NCBI GenBank assembly: GCA_963643205.1
Contig: CAVIJJ010000009.1
Location: 1 to 55,675 of the forward strand
DNA from: Phil1 sp963643205
Lineage (GTDB): Bacteria > Bacillota > Clostridia > Christensenellales > CAG-138
DNA length: 55,675 bases
Reading direction: 5' to 3'
The notes under the pieces are model-generated. The model was not told the origin of the DNA. It made no database searches and was given only the letters and a program-made list of their open reading frames with translations. Both the position numbers and the translations under genes were made by a program. Of this stretch, positions 34,678 through 43,485 are shown one piece after another (within the stretch, counting starts at the first letter, position 1; every line of letters begins with the position of its first letter).

Positions 34678-35239
34678 GCTGATGCCGTTGCTGGCGGCGC
34701 TTATTGCGGCGCTTACATTCTGCGGCTGTGTGCGCTTTGAAAGCACGATTGATCCCGATTCAACAATACCGCCCGATGCGGAGGAAATAGAGGAAACGCC
34801 AATAGAGGAGCAGCCCACGCCTACGCCGGAGGCGACTGCCGAGCCTACCCCCGAACCCACGCCTGAAACTGTGCAGCAGATTGATGTGTATGATGAATTG
34901 GGCGCGTTCATAACCGGCAGCGATCACTATAAGCGCTATATATCCTTTGAAAACATACAGGTGTATGAGCAGGAAGAGGATACGTTTGTTGATATGCAGG
35001 CGGTAAGCACATACCCCAAGGCTATACTTTGCGCTCTGTATATGCAGTTTACGGACGAAACAGGCGAAATAGTGGCCGAGTGCAGGCTGCAGACGCAGGA
35101 CGGCCAGTACCTGCTTTCGCTTCAGCCGGGAACCACAACGCTTTACGCTCAGGTGCCTACGGATATGAGCGTAACGGATCTTGATTTTACTCTAAATTAT
35201 GATGAAAGCGTTGACGTTGCGCCGGAAATAACCGAATAA
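34658..35239 (+). CDS. Putative lipoprotein of unknown function
   Basis: A 193-residue protein with a basic start, hydrophobic stretch and lipobox-like FCGC (Cys24), then an acidic and EPTPEPTPE-type stalk (about 45-70) and a ~120-residue C-terminal domain I do not recognise (FENIQVYEQEEDTFVDMQAV). It overlaps the 3' end of pncB by 20 nt and has GAGGAG before its ATG. It would be a substrate of the Lgt encoded two genes upstream. Confidence 0.8.
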   Translation: MRLRITKLMPLLAALIAALTFCGCVRFESTIDPDSTIPPDAEEIEETPIEEQPTPTPEATAEPTPEPTPETVQQIDVYDELGAFITGSDHYKRYISFENIQVYEQEEDTFVDMQAVSTYPKAILCALYMQFTDETGEIVAECRLQTQDGQYLLSLQPGTTTLYAQVPTDMSVTDLDFTLNYDESVDVAPEITE

Positions 35240-35254
35240 AGCACAAATTACCAT

Positions 35255-35285
35255 AAGACGATGCTATGAGGGTATCGTCTTTTTT
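35255..35285 (+). terminator. Intrinsic terminator after the lipoprotein gene
   Basis: AAGACGAT (35255-35262) pairs with ATCGTCTT (35274-35281) and runs into six T. It ends the lgt-pncB-lipoprotein unit. Confidence 0.88.
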
Positions 35286-35305
35286 ATTATGAAAGGCTAT
35301 TTGTA

Positions 35306-35334
35306 TTGATTATGAGGAACTTGTTTGGTATAAT
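35306..35334 (+). promoter_or_regulatory. Promoter for the NCS2 permease gene
   Basis: -35 TTGATT (35306-35311), 17 nt, extended -10 TGGTATAAT ending at 35334. The leader is ~40 nt, too short for a purine riboswitch. Confidence 0.8.
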
Positions 35335-35380
35335 CGATGCTTGTTGGGCAAAAACGAAAACAGCCCACGCAGGAGGAAAA

Positions 35381-36775
35381 ATGTTTAACCTTAAACAGCA
35401 CGGAACAACTGTGCGCACGGAGCTTGGCGCCGGCGTAACAACGTTTATGGCAATGGCTTACATACTTATGGTAAACGCCGGTATGTTCGCCACGTTGGGA
35501 GACGGTTATTACAACGCGGTATATATCGCAACCGCGATATCCGCCGTGTTCGGAACGGTTCTTATAGGCCTGCTTTCAAACCTGCCGCTTGCTCAGGCTT
35601 CCGGCATGGGCCTCAACGCCTTCTTTGTTTATTCGGTATGCATCGGCATGAACTTTACTTACGCTAACGCTCTTGTTATGGTTTTGGTCGATGGTATAGT
35701 ATTCCTTATCCTTACCGTTACCGGCCTTCGCAGCGTTATATTCAACGCTATCCCAAAGGCCGTTAAGTCCGCCATCGCGCCGGGCATTGGCCTGTTTATA
35801 GCCTTCCTTGGCATGCAGAACTGCGGCATAGTGGTAAACAGCGATTCAACGCTTGTTGACCTGCATTCGTTCAATGTTCTTTTCGGCCACACCACCTGGG
35901 CCGAGATAATGCCCCTGCTCATAACTGTATTCGCAATTATAGCCATAGCCGCCATGTCAAAGAGAAAGGTTCGCGGCGCTGTATTTTACGGCATATTGGG
36001 CGCGGCGGTTGTTTACTATGTGCTTGGCCTTATAACAATTGAGGACTTCTACGCTACCACCCTGCAGGGCAGTCTGTCCTTCAATGTAATTCAGCCCTTC
36101 CGCGATTTCTTTAATCTTGCGTTCGGCAAGGTATTTACCGAGGGCTTCGATTTCTCGGCCTTCATCGCCGCAAACGGCGCCGGAAGCTTTGTCGCGACAT
36201 TTATTTCCACCATGCTTGCTTTCTGCATGATAGATATGTTTGATACCCTTGGCACGCTCTACGGTGCCTGCTCCGTCGGCAACCTGCTTGATAAGGATGG
36301 CAATGTTCCCAATATGAACCGCGCCATGTTTGCCGATGCCGCCGCCACCTGCTTTGGCGCAGTCTGCGGCACTTCAACCGTTACCACGTTCGTTGAATCC
36401 TCCGCCGGCATAGCCGAGGGCGGCCGTACCGGCCTTACCTCCATATTCGCCGCGGCCATGTTCTTTATCGCCATGTTCTTCGCGCCCGTAGCCGCGCTTG
36501 TGCCCAGCTGCGCAACCGCCGCGTCCCTCATTTATGTGGGTATTCTTATGATTAGCGGCGTGAAGGACGTTGACTGGAGCGACCCCACCGCCGCCCTGCC
36601 CGCGTTTATGACCATGGCCTGCATGCCCTTCACCTACAATATTTCCTACGGCATCGCCTTTGGCCTTACCACCTATATATTCGTAAAGATATTCACCGGC
36701 AAGGCAAAGGAAATAAACATAGGCACCTGGGTAATAGGCGCCCTGTTCGCCGCCATGTTCTTCGTGGCAAGGTAA
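35381..36775 (+). CDS. NCS2-family nucleobase permease (AzgA-like)
   Basis: A 464-residue transporter with about 12-14 helices. MFNLKQHGTTVRTELGAGVT, MAYILMVNAGM and ASGMGLNAFFVYSVC are the usual AzgA/PbuG-type opening; FVESSAGIAEGGRTGLTS is the conserved C-terminal block. It likely imports adenine, guanine or hypoxanthine by proton symport. Start ATG 35381 follows AGGAGG by four bases; an upstream reading is not supported. Monocistronic between promoter and terminator, 1.3 kb from the end of the purine biosynthesis operon. Confidence 0.92.
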   Translation: MFNLKQHGTTVRTELGAGVTTFMAMAYILMVNAGMFATLGDGYYNAVYIATAISAVFGTVLIGLLSNLPLAQASGMGLNAFFVYSVCIGMNFTYANALVMVLVDGIVFLILTVTGLRSVIFNAIPKAVKSAIAPGIGLFIAFLGMQNCGIVVNSDSTLVDLHSFNVLFGHTTWAEIMPLLITVFAIIAIAAMSKRKVRGAVFYGILGAAVVYYVLGLITIEDFYATTLQGSLSFNVIQPFRDFFNLAFGKVFTEGFDFSAFIAANGAGSFVATFISTMLAFCMIDMFDTLGTLYGACSVGNLLDKDGNVPNMNRAMFADAAATCFGAVCGTSTVTTFVESSAGIAEGGRTGLTSIFAAAMFFIAMFFAPVAALVPSCATAASLIYVGILMISGVKDVDWSDPTAALPAFMTMACMPFTYNISYGIAFGLTTYIFVKIFTGKAKEINIGTWVIGALFAAMFFVAR

Positions 36776-36805
36776 ATTAAACAAAAGCAAAAATACGCAC
36801 ACCCG

Positions 36806-36844
36806 GAAGGGGGTACTTCACTGCGAGGTATCCCCTTCTTTTTT
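36806..36844 (+). terminator. Intrinsic terminator after the permease gene
   Basis: An 11-bp stem (36806-36816 with 36828-36838, one G-T pair) followed by six T. Confidence 0.87.
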
Positions 36845-36954
36845 AACTCCACCAACGGGCGAGTGAACTAGCCGGCTAAGTTATTGTATTCAGGGAATCG
36901 CCGTTATATCATTGGGTTGTAATCAAAACAGCATGAATTAAGGAGGTAAACACG

Positions 36955-37995
36955 ATGGAACTTGGGAAGAAAATAAAACAGCTGCGCTTTAAGGCTGGAT
37001 TGACGCAGGAGCAGCTGGCGGAAAAGCTGGGAATCGGGGCGCAGTCGGTGTCCAAATGGGAAAACGCGGCGGCAATGCCGGATATCACCACGCTTCCCAT
37101 TTTGGCGGAGGTATTCGGCGTTTCAATCGATGACCTGTTCGATATAACAACGGAGCAGCGCCTTAACAGAATTGAGAACAGAATGGAAGCGGAGGAGGAA
37201 CTGCCGGCGGATATTTTTCTGGAGTTTGAAAGCTTCCTGCAGGCAGAAATGGATGACCCGAGGTATCAAAAGCGCGCAACCGAGTTGATTGCTTTCCTCT
37301 ACTGGCACCGCATGAACGCGCAAGCTCAGAAGGCTGCCCGCTACGCAAAGGAAGCGATCCGCCGCGCGCCGAATGAAAAGGAATGCCAATGGATACTGAA
37401 TAAAGCGGATAATCATGCCGTTTGGGATTGGAGTGAGGCTAATCATGCCAAAGCCGTCTCTTTTTATCAGGAACTGGCGGAGAGCAACCCAAACGCGGTG
37501 CTGCCGTATATGTACCTGCTGGATAATCTTATTGCTGACCATAGGGCCGATGAAGCGGAGCTTTGGCTGGATCGTTTCTGCGCTTTGGAAAAAGCAAATC
37601 CTGTTATGAAGCGGGTTTTCCGCGCGCATATTGCCCTTGCCCGCTTTGATGAGGCTTCGGCGGATAAGATAATGGAAGACTTGCTGGCAGAGCAGCCGAA
37701 CAATGACGAGGTTCTTTTTGAGGCCGCGCAATACTATGCCGCAAAAGCAGACTACAAAAAAGCCATATGCATATATGAAAAAGCCTTTGCTGAAGACACA
37801 AGGCGCCCCAGATTTCAGGACGCGCTCATTGGAATCGCGGATATATATGAAATTATGGGTGACTATGCCAACGCCGCGAAGACTTACGACAGAATTATAG
37901 AGCTGCTTGAAGATGAGTGGGGTATGAGCGAAGAAAACAGTTCTTACGTAACTGCCGCAAAGAAGGAAAAGGCCCGTCTGCTCGCAAAAGCCTGA
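36955..37995 (+). CDS. XRE-type HTH regulator with TPR-like repeats
   Basis: A 346-residue protein: an N-terminal XRE helix-turn-helix (residues 5-60, LRFKAGLTQEQLAEKLGI and SVSKWENAAAMPDI), then helical repeats resembling TPRs (about 120-330, for example YAKEAIRRAPNEKECQWILN and YEIMGDYANAAKTYDRIIEL). This layout is common in peptide-sensing and stress regulators, but no ligand or target is visible. AAGGAGG precedes the ATG. Leu CTG and Ile ATC/ATT are favoured, unlike the CTT/ATA neighbours, so it may be a recent arrival. No clear promoter was identified in 36845-36940. Confidence 0.82.
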   Translation: MELGKKIKQLRFKAGLTQEQLAEKLGIGAQSVSKWENAAAMPDITTLPILAEVFGVSIDDLFDITTEQRLNRIENRMEAEEELPADIFLEFESFLQAEMDDPRYQKRATELIAFLYWHRMNAQAQKAARYAKEAIRRAPNEKECQWILNKADNHAVWDWSEANHAKAVSFYQELAESNPNAVLPYMYLLDNLIADHRADEAELWLDRFCALEKANPVMKRVFRAHIALARFDEASADKIMEDLLAEQPNNDEVLFEAAQYYAAKADYKKAICIYEKAFAEDTRRPRFQDALIGIADIYEIMGDYANAAKTYDRIIELLEDEWGMSEENSSYVTAAKKEKARLLAKA

Positions 37996-38042
37996 ATTCG
38001 GCATTGATCCTTATCGGGCATCGGGCCCTGCGATATAAAAAT

Positions 38043-38085
38043 AAAGCAGACATGAACGCTTTTATCATGCCTGCTTTTGTTTTTT
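38043..38085. terminator. Bidirectional terminator between regulator and fhs
   Basis: AAAGCAG-a-CATGA (38043-38055) pairs with TCATG-c-CTGCTTT (38065-38077). A T-rich run follows on the plus strand and another on the minus strand, serving both convergent units. Confidence 0.82.
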
Positions 38086-38096
38086 GTAACCTTGGC

Positions 38097-39773
38097 TTAG
38101 AACAAGCCCGTTATTTTTCCGCTTTCGTCAACGTCTATGCGTTCCGCGGCGGGTTCCTTTGGAAGGCCGGGCATTGTAAGAATGTCTCCCGTCATAACCA
38201 CTATAAAGCCCGCGCCGGCGGAAACCTTAACATTTTTAATCGTAACGGTAAAGCCTTCGGGCGCGCCAAGCTTGCTGGGATCATCGGAAAAGCTGTATTG
38301 CGTTTTGGCTATGCAAACAGGCAGCTTATCAAAGCCCAGCGCGGTAAGCCTGGCTATCTGGGCCTTAGCGCCCGGCATAACGGTTATTCCGTCGCCGCCG
38401 TAAATCTTTTTTACAATCGCCTCAATCTTTTCCTCGATTGTGCCGTTAAGGTCGTATGAATAGGTAAAGTCGCCCTGCTCCTCTTCACAAAGGCGCACAA
38501 CCTCTCGCGCGAGCGCCTCTCCGCCCTTGCCGCCTTCGGCCCAAACCGTGGAAAGCACGGTGTTTACGCCCAGCTTTTTGCACTTGTCGATTATAAACTC
38601 AATTTCGCGGTCCGTATCAGTGGGGAAGCGGTTAACCGCAACCACGCAGGGCAGCTTATATATGCTTTTAATGTTGGAAACATGGCGCAGCAGGTTCGGT
38701 ATGCCCTTTTCAAGAGCCTCAAGGTCCTCTGAACCGAGGTCCTTTTTGTCAAGCCCGCCGTGCATTTTAAGCGCGCGTACGGTGGCCACTATCACAACCG
38801 CGCTCGGCGTAAGCCCTGCTGTGCGGCACTTTATATCAAGGAATTTCTCCGCGCCCAGATCGGCTCCGAAGCCCGCCTCGGTAACAGTGTAGTCGCTGAG
38901 CTTAAGCGCAAGCTTTGTGGCCGTAACGGAGTTGCAGCCGTGCGCTATGTTCGCAAAGGGTCCGCCGTGCACAAGCGCGGGCGTGCCCTCAAGCGTCTGC
39001 ACAAGGTTTGGCTTAATCGCGTCCTTAAGCAGGGCCGCCATGGCGCCTACCGCCTTCAAATCGCCGGCGGTTACGGGCATATCGTCGTATGTATAGCCAA
39101 CTATTACTTTGGACAGGCGTTCCTTAAGATCGCTTATTGAGCTTGACAGGCAGAATATTGCCATTATCTCGCTTGCGACCGTAATCTCAAACCCGTCCTC
39201 GCGCGGAGTGCCGTTGGCTTTGCCGCCCAATCCGTCCACTATAAAGCGCAGCTGGCGGTCGTTCATATCAACGCAGCGCTTCCATGTTATTTTTCTTGGG
39301 TCAATGCCCAGCGCGTTGCCTTGCTGAATGTGGTTATCAAGCATTGCGGCAAGCAGGTTGTTGGCCGCGCCAATGGCGTGAAAATCGCCCGTGAAGTGCA
39401 GGTTTATATCCTCCATGGGTACAACCTGCGCGTAGCCGCCGCCGGCTGCGCCGCCCTTAACGCCGAATACCGGCCCCAAAGACGGTTCACGCAGGGCAAC
39501 CACAACTTTTTTACCTATTCGCTTAAGAGCGTCGGAAAGTCCTATGGTGGTCGTGGTTTTGCCTTCACCCGCGGGGGTAGGGGTTATAGCGGTTACAAGC
39601 ACAAGCTTGCCGTTTTCGCGCTTTACGTCGTTCATTAAGGCCAAATCTATCTTCGCCTTGTATTTGCCGTAGTGCTCAATATATTTTTCGTCAATGCCGG
39701 CCGTCTTGGCTATTTCGTCAATGGGCCGCATTTCGCACCGCTGCGCGATTTCAATATCCGATAAATACGCCAT
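38097..39773 (-). CDS. fhs: Formate-tetrahydrofolate ligase
   Basis: A 558-residue enzyme making 10-formyl-THF from formate, THF and ATP. The P-loop TPTPAGEGKTTTTIGLSDAL is complete, with EPSLGPVFGVKGGAAGGGYAQ (split across the folate/ATP site) and FHAIGAANNLLAAMLDNH. It starts 19 nt after purL with GGAGGG, so it is the last gene of the purine operon, providing the formyl donor for PurN and the AICAR transformylase. Confidence 0.96.
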   Translation of the reverse strand: MAYLSDIEIAQRCEMRPIDEIAKTAGIDEKYIEHYGKYKAKIDLALMNDVKRENGKLVLVTAITPTPAGEGKTTTTIGLSDALKRIGKKVVVALREPSLGPVFGVKGGAAGGGYAQVVPMEDINLHFTGDFHAIGAANNLLAAMLDNHIQQGNALGIDPRKITWKRCVDMNDRQLRFIVDGLGGKANGTPREDGFEITVASEIMAIFCLSSSISDLKERLSKVIVGYTYDDMPVTAGDLKAVGAMAALLKDAIKPNLVQTLEGTPALVHGGPFANIAHGCNSVTATKLALKLSDYTVTEAGFGADLGAEKFLDIKCRTAGLTPSAVVIVATVRALKMHGGLDKKDLGSEDLEALEKGIPNLLRHVSNIKSIYKLPCVVAVNRFPTDTDREIEFIIDKCKKLGVNTVLSTVWAEGGKGGEALAREVVRLCEEEQGDFTYSYDLNGTIEEKIEAIVKKIYGGDGITVMPGAKAQIARLTALGFDKLPVCIAKTQYSFSDDPSKLGAPEGFTVTIKNVKVSAGAGFIVVMTGDILTMPGLPKEPAAERIDVDESGKITGLF

Positions 39774-39792
39774 AGCTCACCCTCCGATAGTA

Positions 39793-42700
39793 TTATTTGA
39801 AGTATTTAACAGCCGCCTCGAACATGCGAATGTTGTACTCGCCCGGCACGTTCTTATAAAGTCCGCTGCCTATGCGCTCGCTGTGCCCCATTTTGCCGAA
39901 TACGCGCCCGTCGGGAGAGGTTATTCCCTCTATGGCGTACATTGAGCCGTTCGGGTTAAAGTGAACGTCGCTTGAGGCGTTGCCGGAAAAATCAACATAC
40001 TGCGTTGCTATTTGGCCGTTTGCGGCAAGCTTGCTTATAAGCTCCTCGCTCGCGAGGAAGCGCCCCTCGCCGTGCGAAACAGGCACGCTGTAAACATCGC
40101 CCACGTTTGTAAGCGAAAGCCAGGGCGATTTATTTGATGCCACGCGGATACGAACTATGCGCGATTGATGGCGCGCTATCGTGTTAAACGTAAGCGTGGG
40201 GCAGTTCTCGTCGGTATCTATAATTTTGCCGTAGGGCACAAGGCCAAGCTTTATAAGCGCCTGGAACCCGTTGCATACGCCGCACATCAAGCCGTCGCGC
40301 CTTTCAAGAAGATCGCTGACCCCTTCTTTAATGGCGGCGTTTCTGAAGAACGCGGTAATGAATTTTCCGCTGCCGTCGGGCTCGTCGCCGCCGGAGAAGC
40401 CGCCGGGGATAAACACCATCTGCGCGGATTTAAGCTCTGTGGCGAATTTTTCAACGCTTGACTGTATGCCCGCGGCGGAAAGATTGTTTATAACTATAAT
40501 CTCTGGCTCCGCGCCCGCGTCGCGTACGGCCTTTGCGCTGTCAAACTCGCAGTTGGTTCCAGGGAAAGCGGGGATCAATACCTTGGGCTTGGCAGTCTTA
40601 ACGGCGGGGGAGGGATAAGAGCTTGCCCTGTACTCAAAGTTTCGCATGGGTGCCTTTGTGTCGGGTATGTTGCAGCTGTAAACCGATTCAAGCTTGTTTT
40701 CATAAATGCCGAGCAGCTCATTAAGCGCAATGCTCTCGCCGCCAAGCGATATTTTGCCCTCGTCGGTAACGGTGCCTACGGTTACGGAACCGGGAACATC
40801 CCCGTTAACCTCAAGCAGGAATGAGCCGTAAGCGTAGCCAAAGAGCCTGTCCACGCTCAGGCTGTTTTCGAACTTAAACCCTAAGCCGTTGCCGAAGCAC
40901 ATTTTCATAACCGCCTCAGCGATGCCGCCAAGGCCGGGGGTGTAGGCGGATACCGCCTTACCGGAGCGCATAAGCTCGGTTACTTTGTTGAAGGTCGCTA
41001 TTACGGATTCGGCCTTCGGAAGGCCGGTGGACTCATCGTATTCGGGGCTGAGCATAACAAGCTTGTTTCCGGCCGCCTTAAATTCGGGGGATACTATATT
41101 GCCAACCTTTTCGGTTGTTACGGCAAAGGACACAAGCGTTGGCGGAACATCAAGCTTTTCAAAAGAGCCGCTCATGGAGTCCTTGCCGCCAATCGCGGCT
41201 ATGCCAAGCTCCTTTTGCGCCTTAAACGCGCCAAGAAGCGCCGCCAGGGGCTTGCCCCAGCGTTTTCCGTCCGTGCCGGGCTTTTCATAGTATTCCTGGA
41301 ACGTGAGATATACGTCCTCAAACTTGGCGCCCGTGGCTATAAGCTTGGCAACGGATTCAACAACGGCCAAATATGCGCCGTGGTAGGGGCTCTTTTCCGC
41401 TATGAAGGGATTGTAGCTCCAGGACATAAGCGAGCAATCGTCGGTGTGCTTTTTCTCAACCGAGATTTTCTGAACCATAGCCTGAATAGGCGTAAGCTGA
41501 TTCTTCCCGCCGAAGGGCATAAGCACCGTACCCGCGCCTATGGTGGAGTCAAAGCGCTCCGAAAGGCCGCGCTTAGAGCAGATATTAAGATCGTCCGCAA
41601 GCTTTTTATAATTGTCCGTGAATCCGCCCTCGATTGTTTTGCCAAAGGCCTTGGGCGCGGCGGGCTCGATAACTATATGCTTGTCGGAGCCGTTTGAATT
41701 AAGGAATTCTCGGCTTATATCAACAATTTTGTTGCCGTTCCAGTTCATTACAAGCCTCGGCTCATCTTTTACAACCGCAACGGGGCAGGCCTGCAGGTTT
41801 TCATCGGCGGCGAGAGCCAAAAACGCGTCAACGTTATTCGCTTCAACAACAACCGCCATGCGCTCCTGGGATTCGCTTATCGCTATTTCCGTTCCGTCAA
41901 GGCCCTCATATTTTCTCGGCACGGCGTTCAGGTCTATTTCAAGCCCGTCCGCAAGCTCGCCTATGGCCACGGAAACGCCGCCCGCTCCAAAGTCGTTGCA
42001 GCGCTTTATCATCTTGGTGGCCTTGCTGTTGCGGAAAAGCCGCTGCAGCTTGCGCTCCTCGGGGGCGTTGCCCTTCTGAACCTCCGCTCCGCAGGTTTCA
42101 ACGGATTGCACCGTGTGCGCCTTTGATGCGCCTGTCGCGCCGCCTATGCCGTCGCGCCCGGTGCTGCCGCCAAGAAGTATTACCCTGTCTCCGGGGGAGG
42201 GAACCTCGCGGCGTACGTTTTCCGCAGGTGCCGCCGCGATAACCGCGCCTATTTCCATGCGCTTCGCGGCGTAGCCCGGGTGATAAATCTCGTCCACTAT
42301 GCCGGTCGCAAGGCCTATCTGGTTGCCGTAGGATGAATATCCCGCGGCGGCGGTTGTTACTATTTTGCGCTGGGGCAGCTTGCCGGGTATCGTTTCGCTT
42401 ACCGGCACCGTGGGGTCCGCGGCGCCCGTTACGCGCATAGCACCGTAAACATAAGCGCGGCCTGAAAGGGGATCGCGTATCGCGCCGCCAACGCAGGTTG
42501 CCGCGCCGCCGAAGGGCTCAATCTCGGTGGGGTGGTTGTGTGTTTCGTTCTTGAAAAGCAGAAGCCACGGCTCGCTTACGCCGTCTACGTCAACGTTTAT
42601 TTTAACGGTGCAGGCGTTTATTTCCTCCGATTCGTCAAGCTTATCAAGCTTGCCCTGCTTTTTAAGGTATTTAACGGCTATTGTCGCTATGTCCATAAGG

Positions 42701-43485
42701 CATACGGGCTTTGTGCGCCCAAGCTCTTTGCGCACGGCTATATACTCATCGTATGCCTTCTGCAAAAGCTCATCCTCGAATTTTACCCCGTCGATAACGG
42801 TTAAAAACGTTGTGTGGCGGCAGTGATCCGACCAATAGGTGTCTATCATGCGTATTTCGGTAATGGTCGGCTCGCGGTTTTCGCTCTTAAAATAATTCTG
42901 GCAGAAGGCTATATCGTCCGCGTCCATCGCAAGGCCCATGTCCTTCACAAGCTTTTCAAGCCCCGCGCGGTCAAGCGAAAGGAAGCCGTCAAGCGTTTTA
43001 ACGGTTGTGGGTATGTCGTATTTTACGGCGAGGGTATCGGGCAGCGTAAGCGCCGCCTCGCGCGCCTCAACCGGGTTTATAACGTATTTTTTGATTTCGG
43101 TTATATCCTTGTCGCTAAGCTCGCCGTAAAGGGCATAAACCTTAGCAGAGCGTATTACAGGGCGCTCACCCCGGGATATAATCTGTATGCACTGCGCCGC
43201 GGAATCCGCGCGCTGATCAAACTGGCCGGGCAGATACTCGCTCGCGAAAACCGTCGCGTCGCCTGTTTCTATCTCTGGGGTAGCTATATCAAGCTGCGGC
43301 TCCGAAAAAACGGTTTTGATCGCGTAATCGAAAAGCTCACCCGTGATGTTTTCGGCATCGTAGCGATTGAAAATGCGAACATCCTTAAGACTGCTTATGC
43401 CAAGCAGATTCCTTGCCTCATTCAAAAGCCCCTTAGCTTCATTGGCAAGTTCCTTTTTCTTTTCTACGTATACTCTGTAAACCAT
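39793..43485 (-). CDS. purL: Phosphoribosylformylglycinamidine synthase, single-chain with glutaminase domain
   Basis: A 1230-residue FGAM synthase converting FGAR, Gln and ATP to FGAM. The synthase part has TYWSDHCRHTTFLT, FKNETHNHPTEIEPFGGAAT, GGSTGRDGIGGATGAS and FGAGGVSVAIGELADG. The C-terminal GATase has PAFPGTNCEFDSAKA, the nucleophile Cys in GLMCGVCNGFQALIKLG, and the His-Glu in VSHGEGRF. Many Firmicutes use separate PurS-PurL-PurQ; this is the fused form. Overlaps purD by one base (TGATG). Confidence 0.95.
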   Translation of the reverse strand: MVYRVYVEKKKELANEAKGLLNEARNLLGISSLKDVRIFNRYDAENITGELFDYAIKTVFSEPQLDIATPEIETGDATVFASEYLPGQFDQRADSAAQCIQIISRGERPVIRSAKVYALYGELSDKDITEIKKYVINPVEAREAALTLPDTLAVKYDIPTTVKTLDGFLSLDRAGLEKLVKDMGLAMDADDIAFCQNYFKSENREPTITEIRMIDTYWSDHCRHTTFLTVIDGVKFEDELLQKAYDEYIAVRKELGRTKPVCLMDIATIAVKYLKKQGKLDKLDESEEINACTVKINVDVDGVSEPWLLLFKNETHNHPTEIEPFGGAATCVGGAIRDPLSGRAYVYGAMRVTGAADPTVPVSETIPGKLPQRKIVTTAAAGYSSYGNQIGLATGIVDEIYHPGYAAKRMEIGAVIAAAPAENVRREVPSPGDRVILLGGSTGRDGIGGATGASKAHTVQSVETCGAEVQKGNAPEERKLQRLFRNSKATKMIKRCNDFGAGGVSVAIGELADGLEIDLNAVPRKYEGLDGTEIAISESQERMAVVVEANNVDAFLALAADENLQACPVAVVKDEPRLVMNWNGNKIVDISREFLNSNGSDKHIVIEPAAPKAFGKTIEGGFTDNYKKLADDLNICSKRGLSERFDSTIGAGTVLMPFGGKNQLTPIQAMVQKISVEKKHTDDCSLMSWSYNPFIAEKSPYHGAYLAVVESVAKLIATGAKFEDVYLTFQEYYEKPGTDGKRWGKPLAALLGAFKAQKELGIAAIGGKDSMSGSFEKLDVPPTLVSFAVTTEKVGNIVSPEFKAAGNKLVMLSPEYDESTGLPKAESVIATFNKVTELMRSGKAVSAYTPGLGGIAEAVMKMCFGNGLGFKFENSLSVDRLFGYAYGSFLLEVNGDVPGSVTVGTVTDEGKISLGGESIALNELLGIYENKLESVYSCNIPDTKAPMRNFEYRASSYPSPAVKTAKPKVLIPAFPGTNCEFDSAKAVRDAGAEPEIIVINNLSAAGIQSSVEKFATELKSAQMVFIPGGFSGGDEPDGSGKFITAFFRNAAIKEGVSDLLERRDGLMCGVCNGFQALIKLGLVPYGKIIDTDENCPTLTFNTIARHQSRIVRIRVASNKSPWLSLTNVGDVYSVPVSHGEGRFLASEELISKLAANGQIATQYVDFSGNASSDVHFNPNGSMYAIEGITSPDGRVFGKMGHSERIGSGLYKNVPGEYNIRMFEAAVKYFK

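Noticed and set aside
35335..35380. Purine riboswitch ahead of the NCS2 permease
   Set aside because: The leader is about 40 nt and shows no three-way-junction aptamer.
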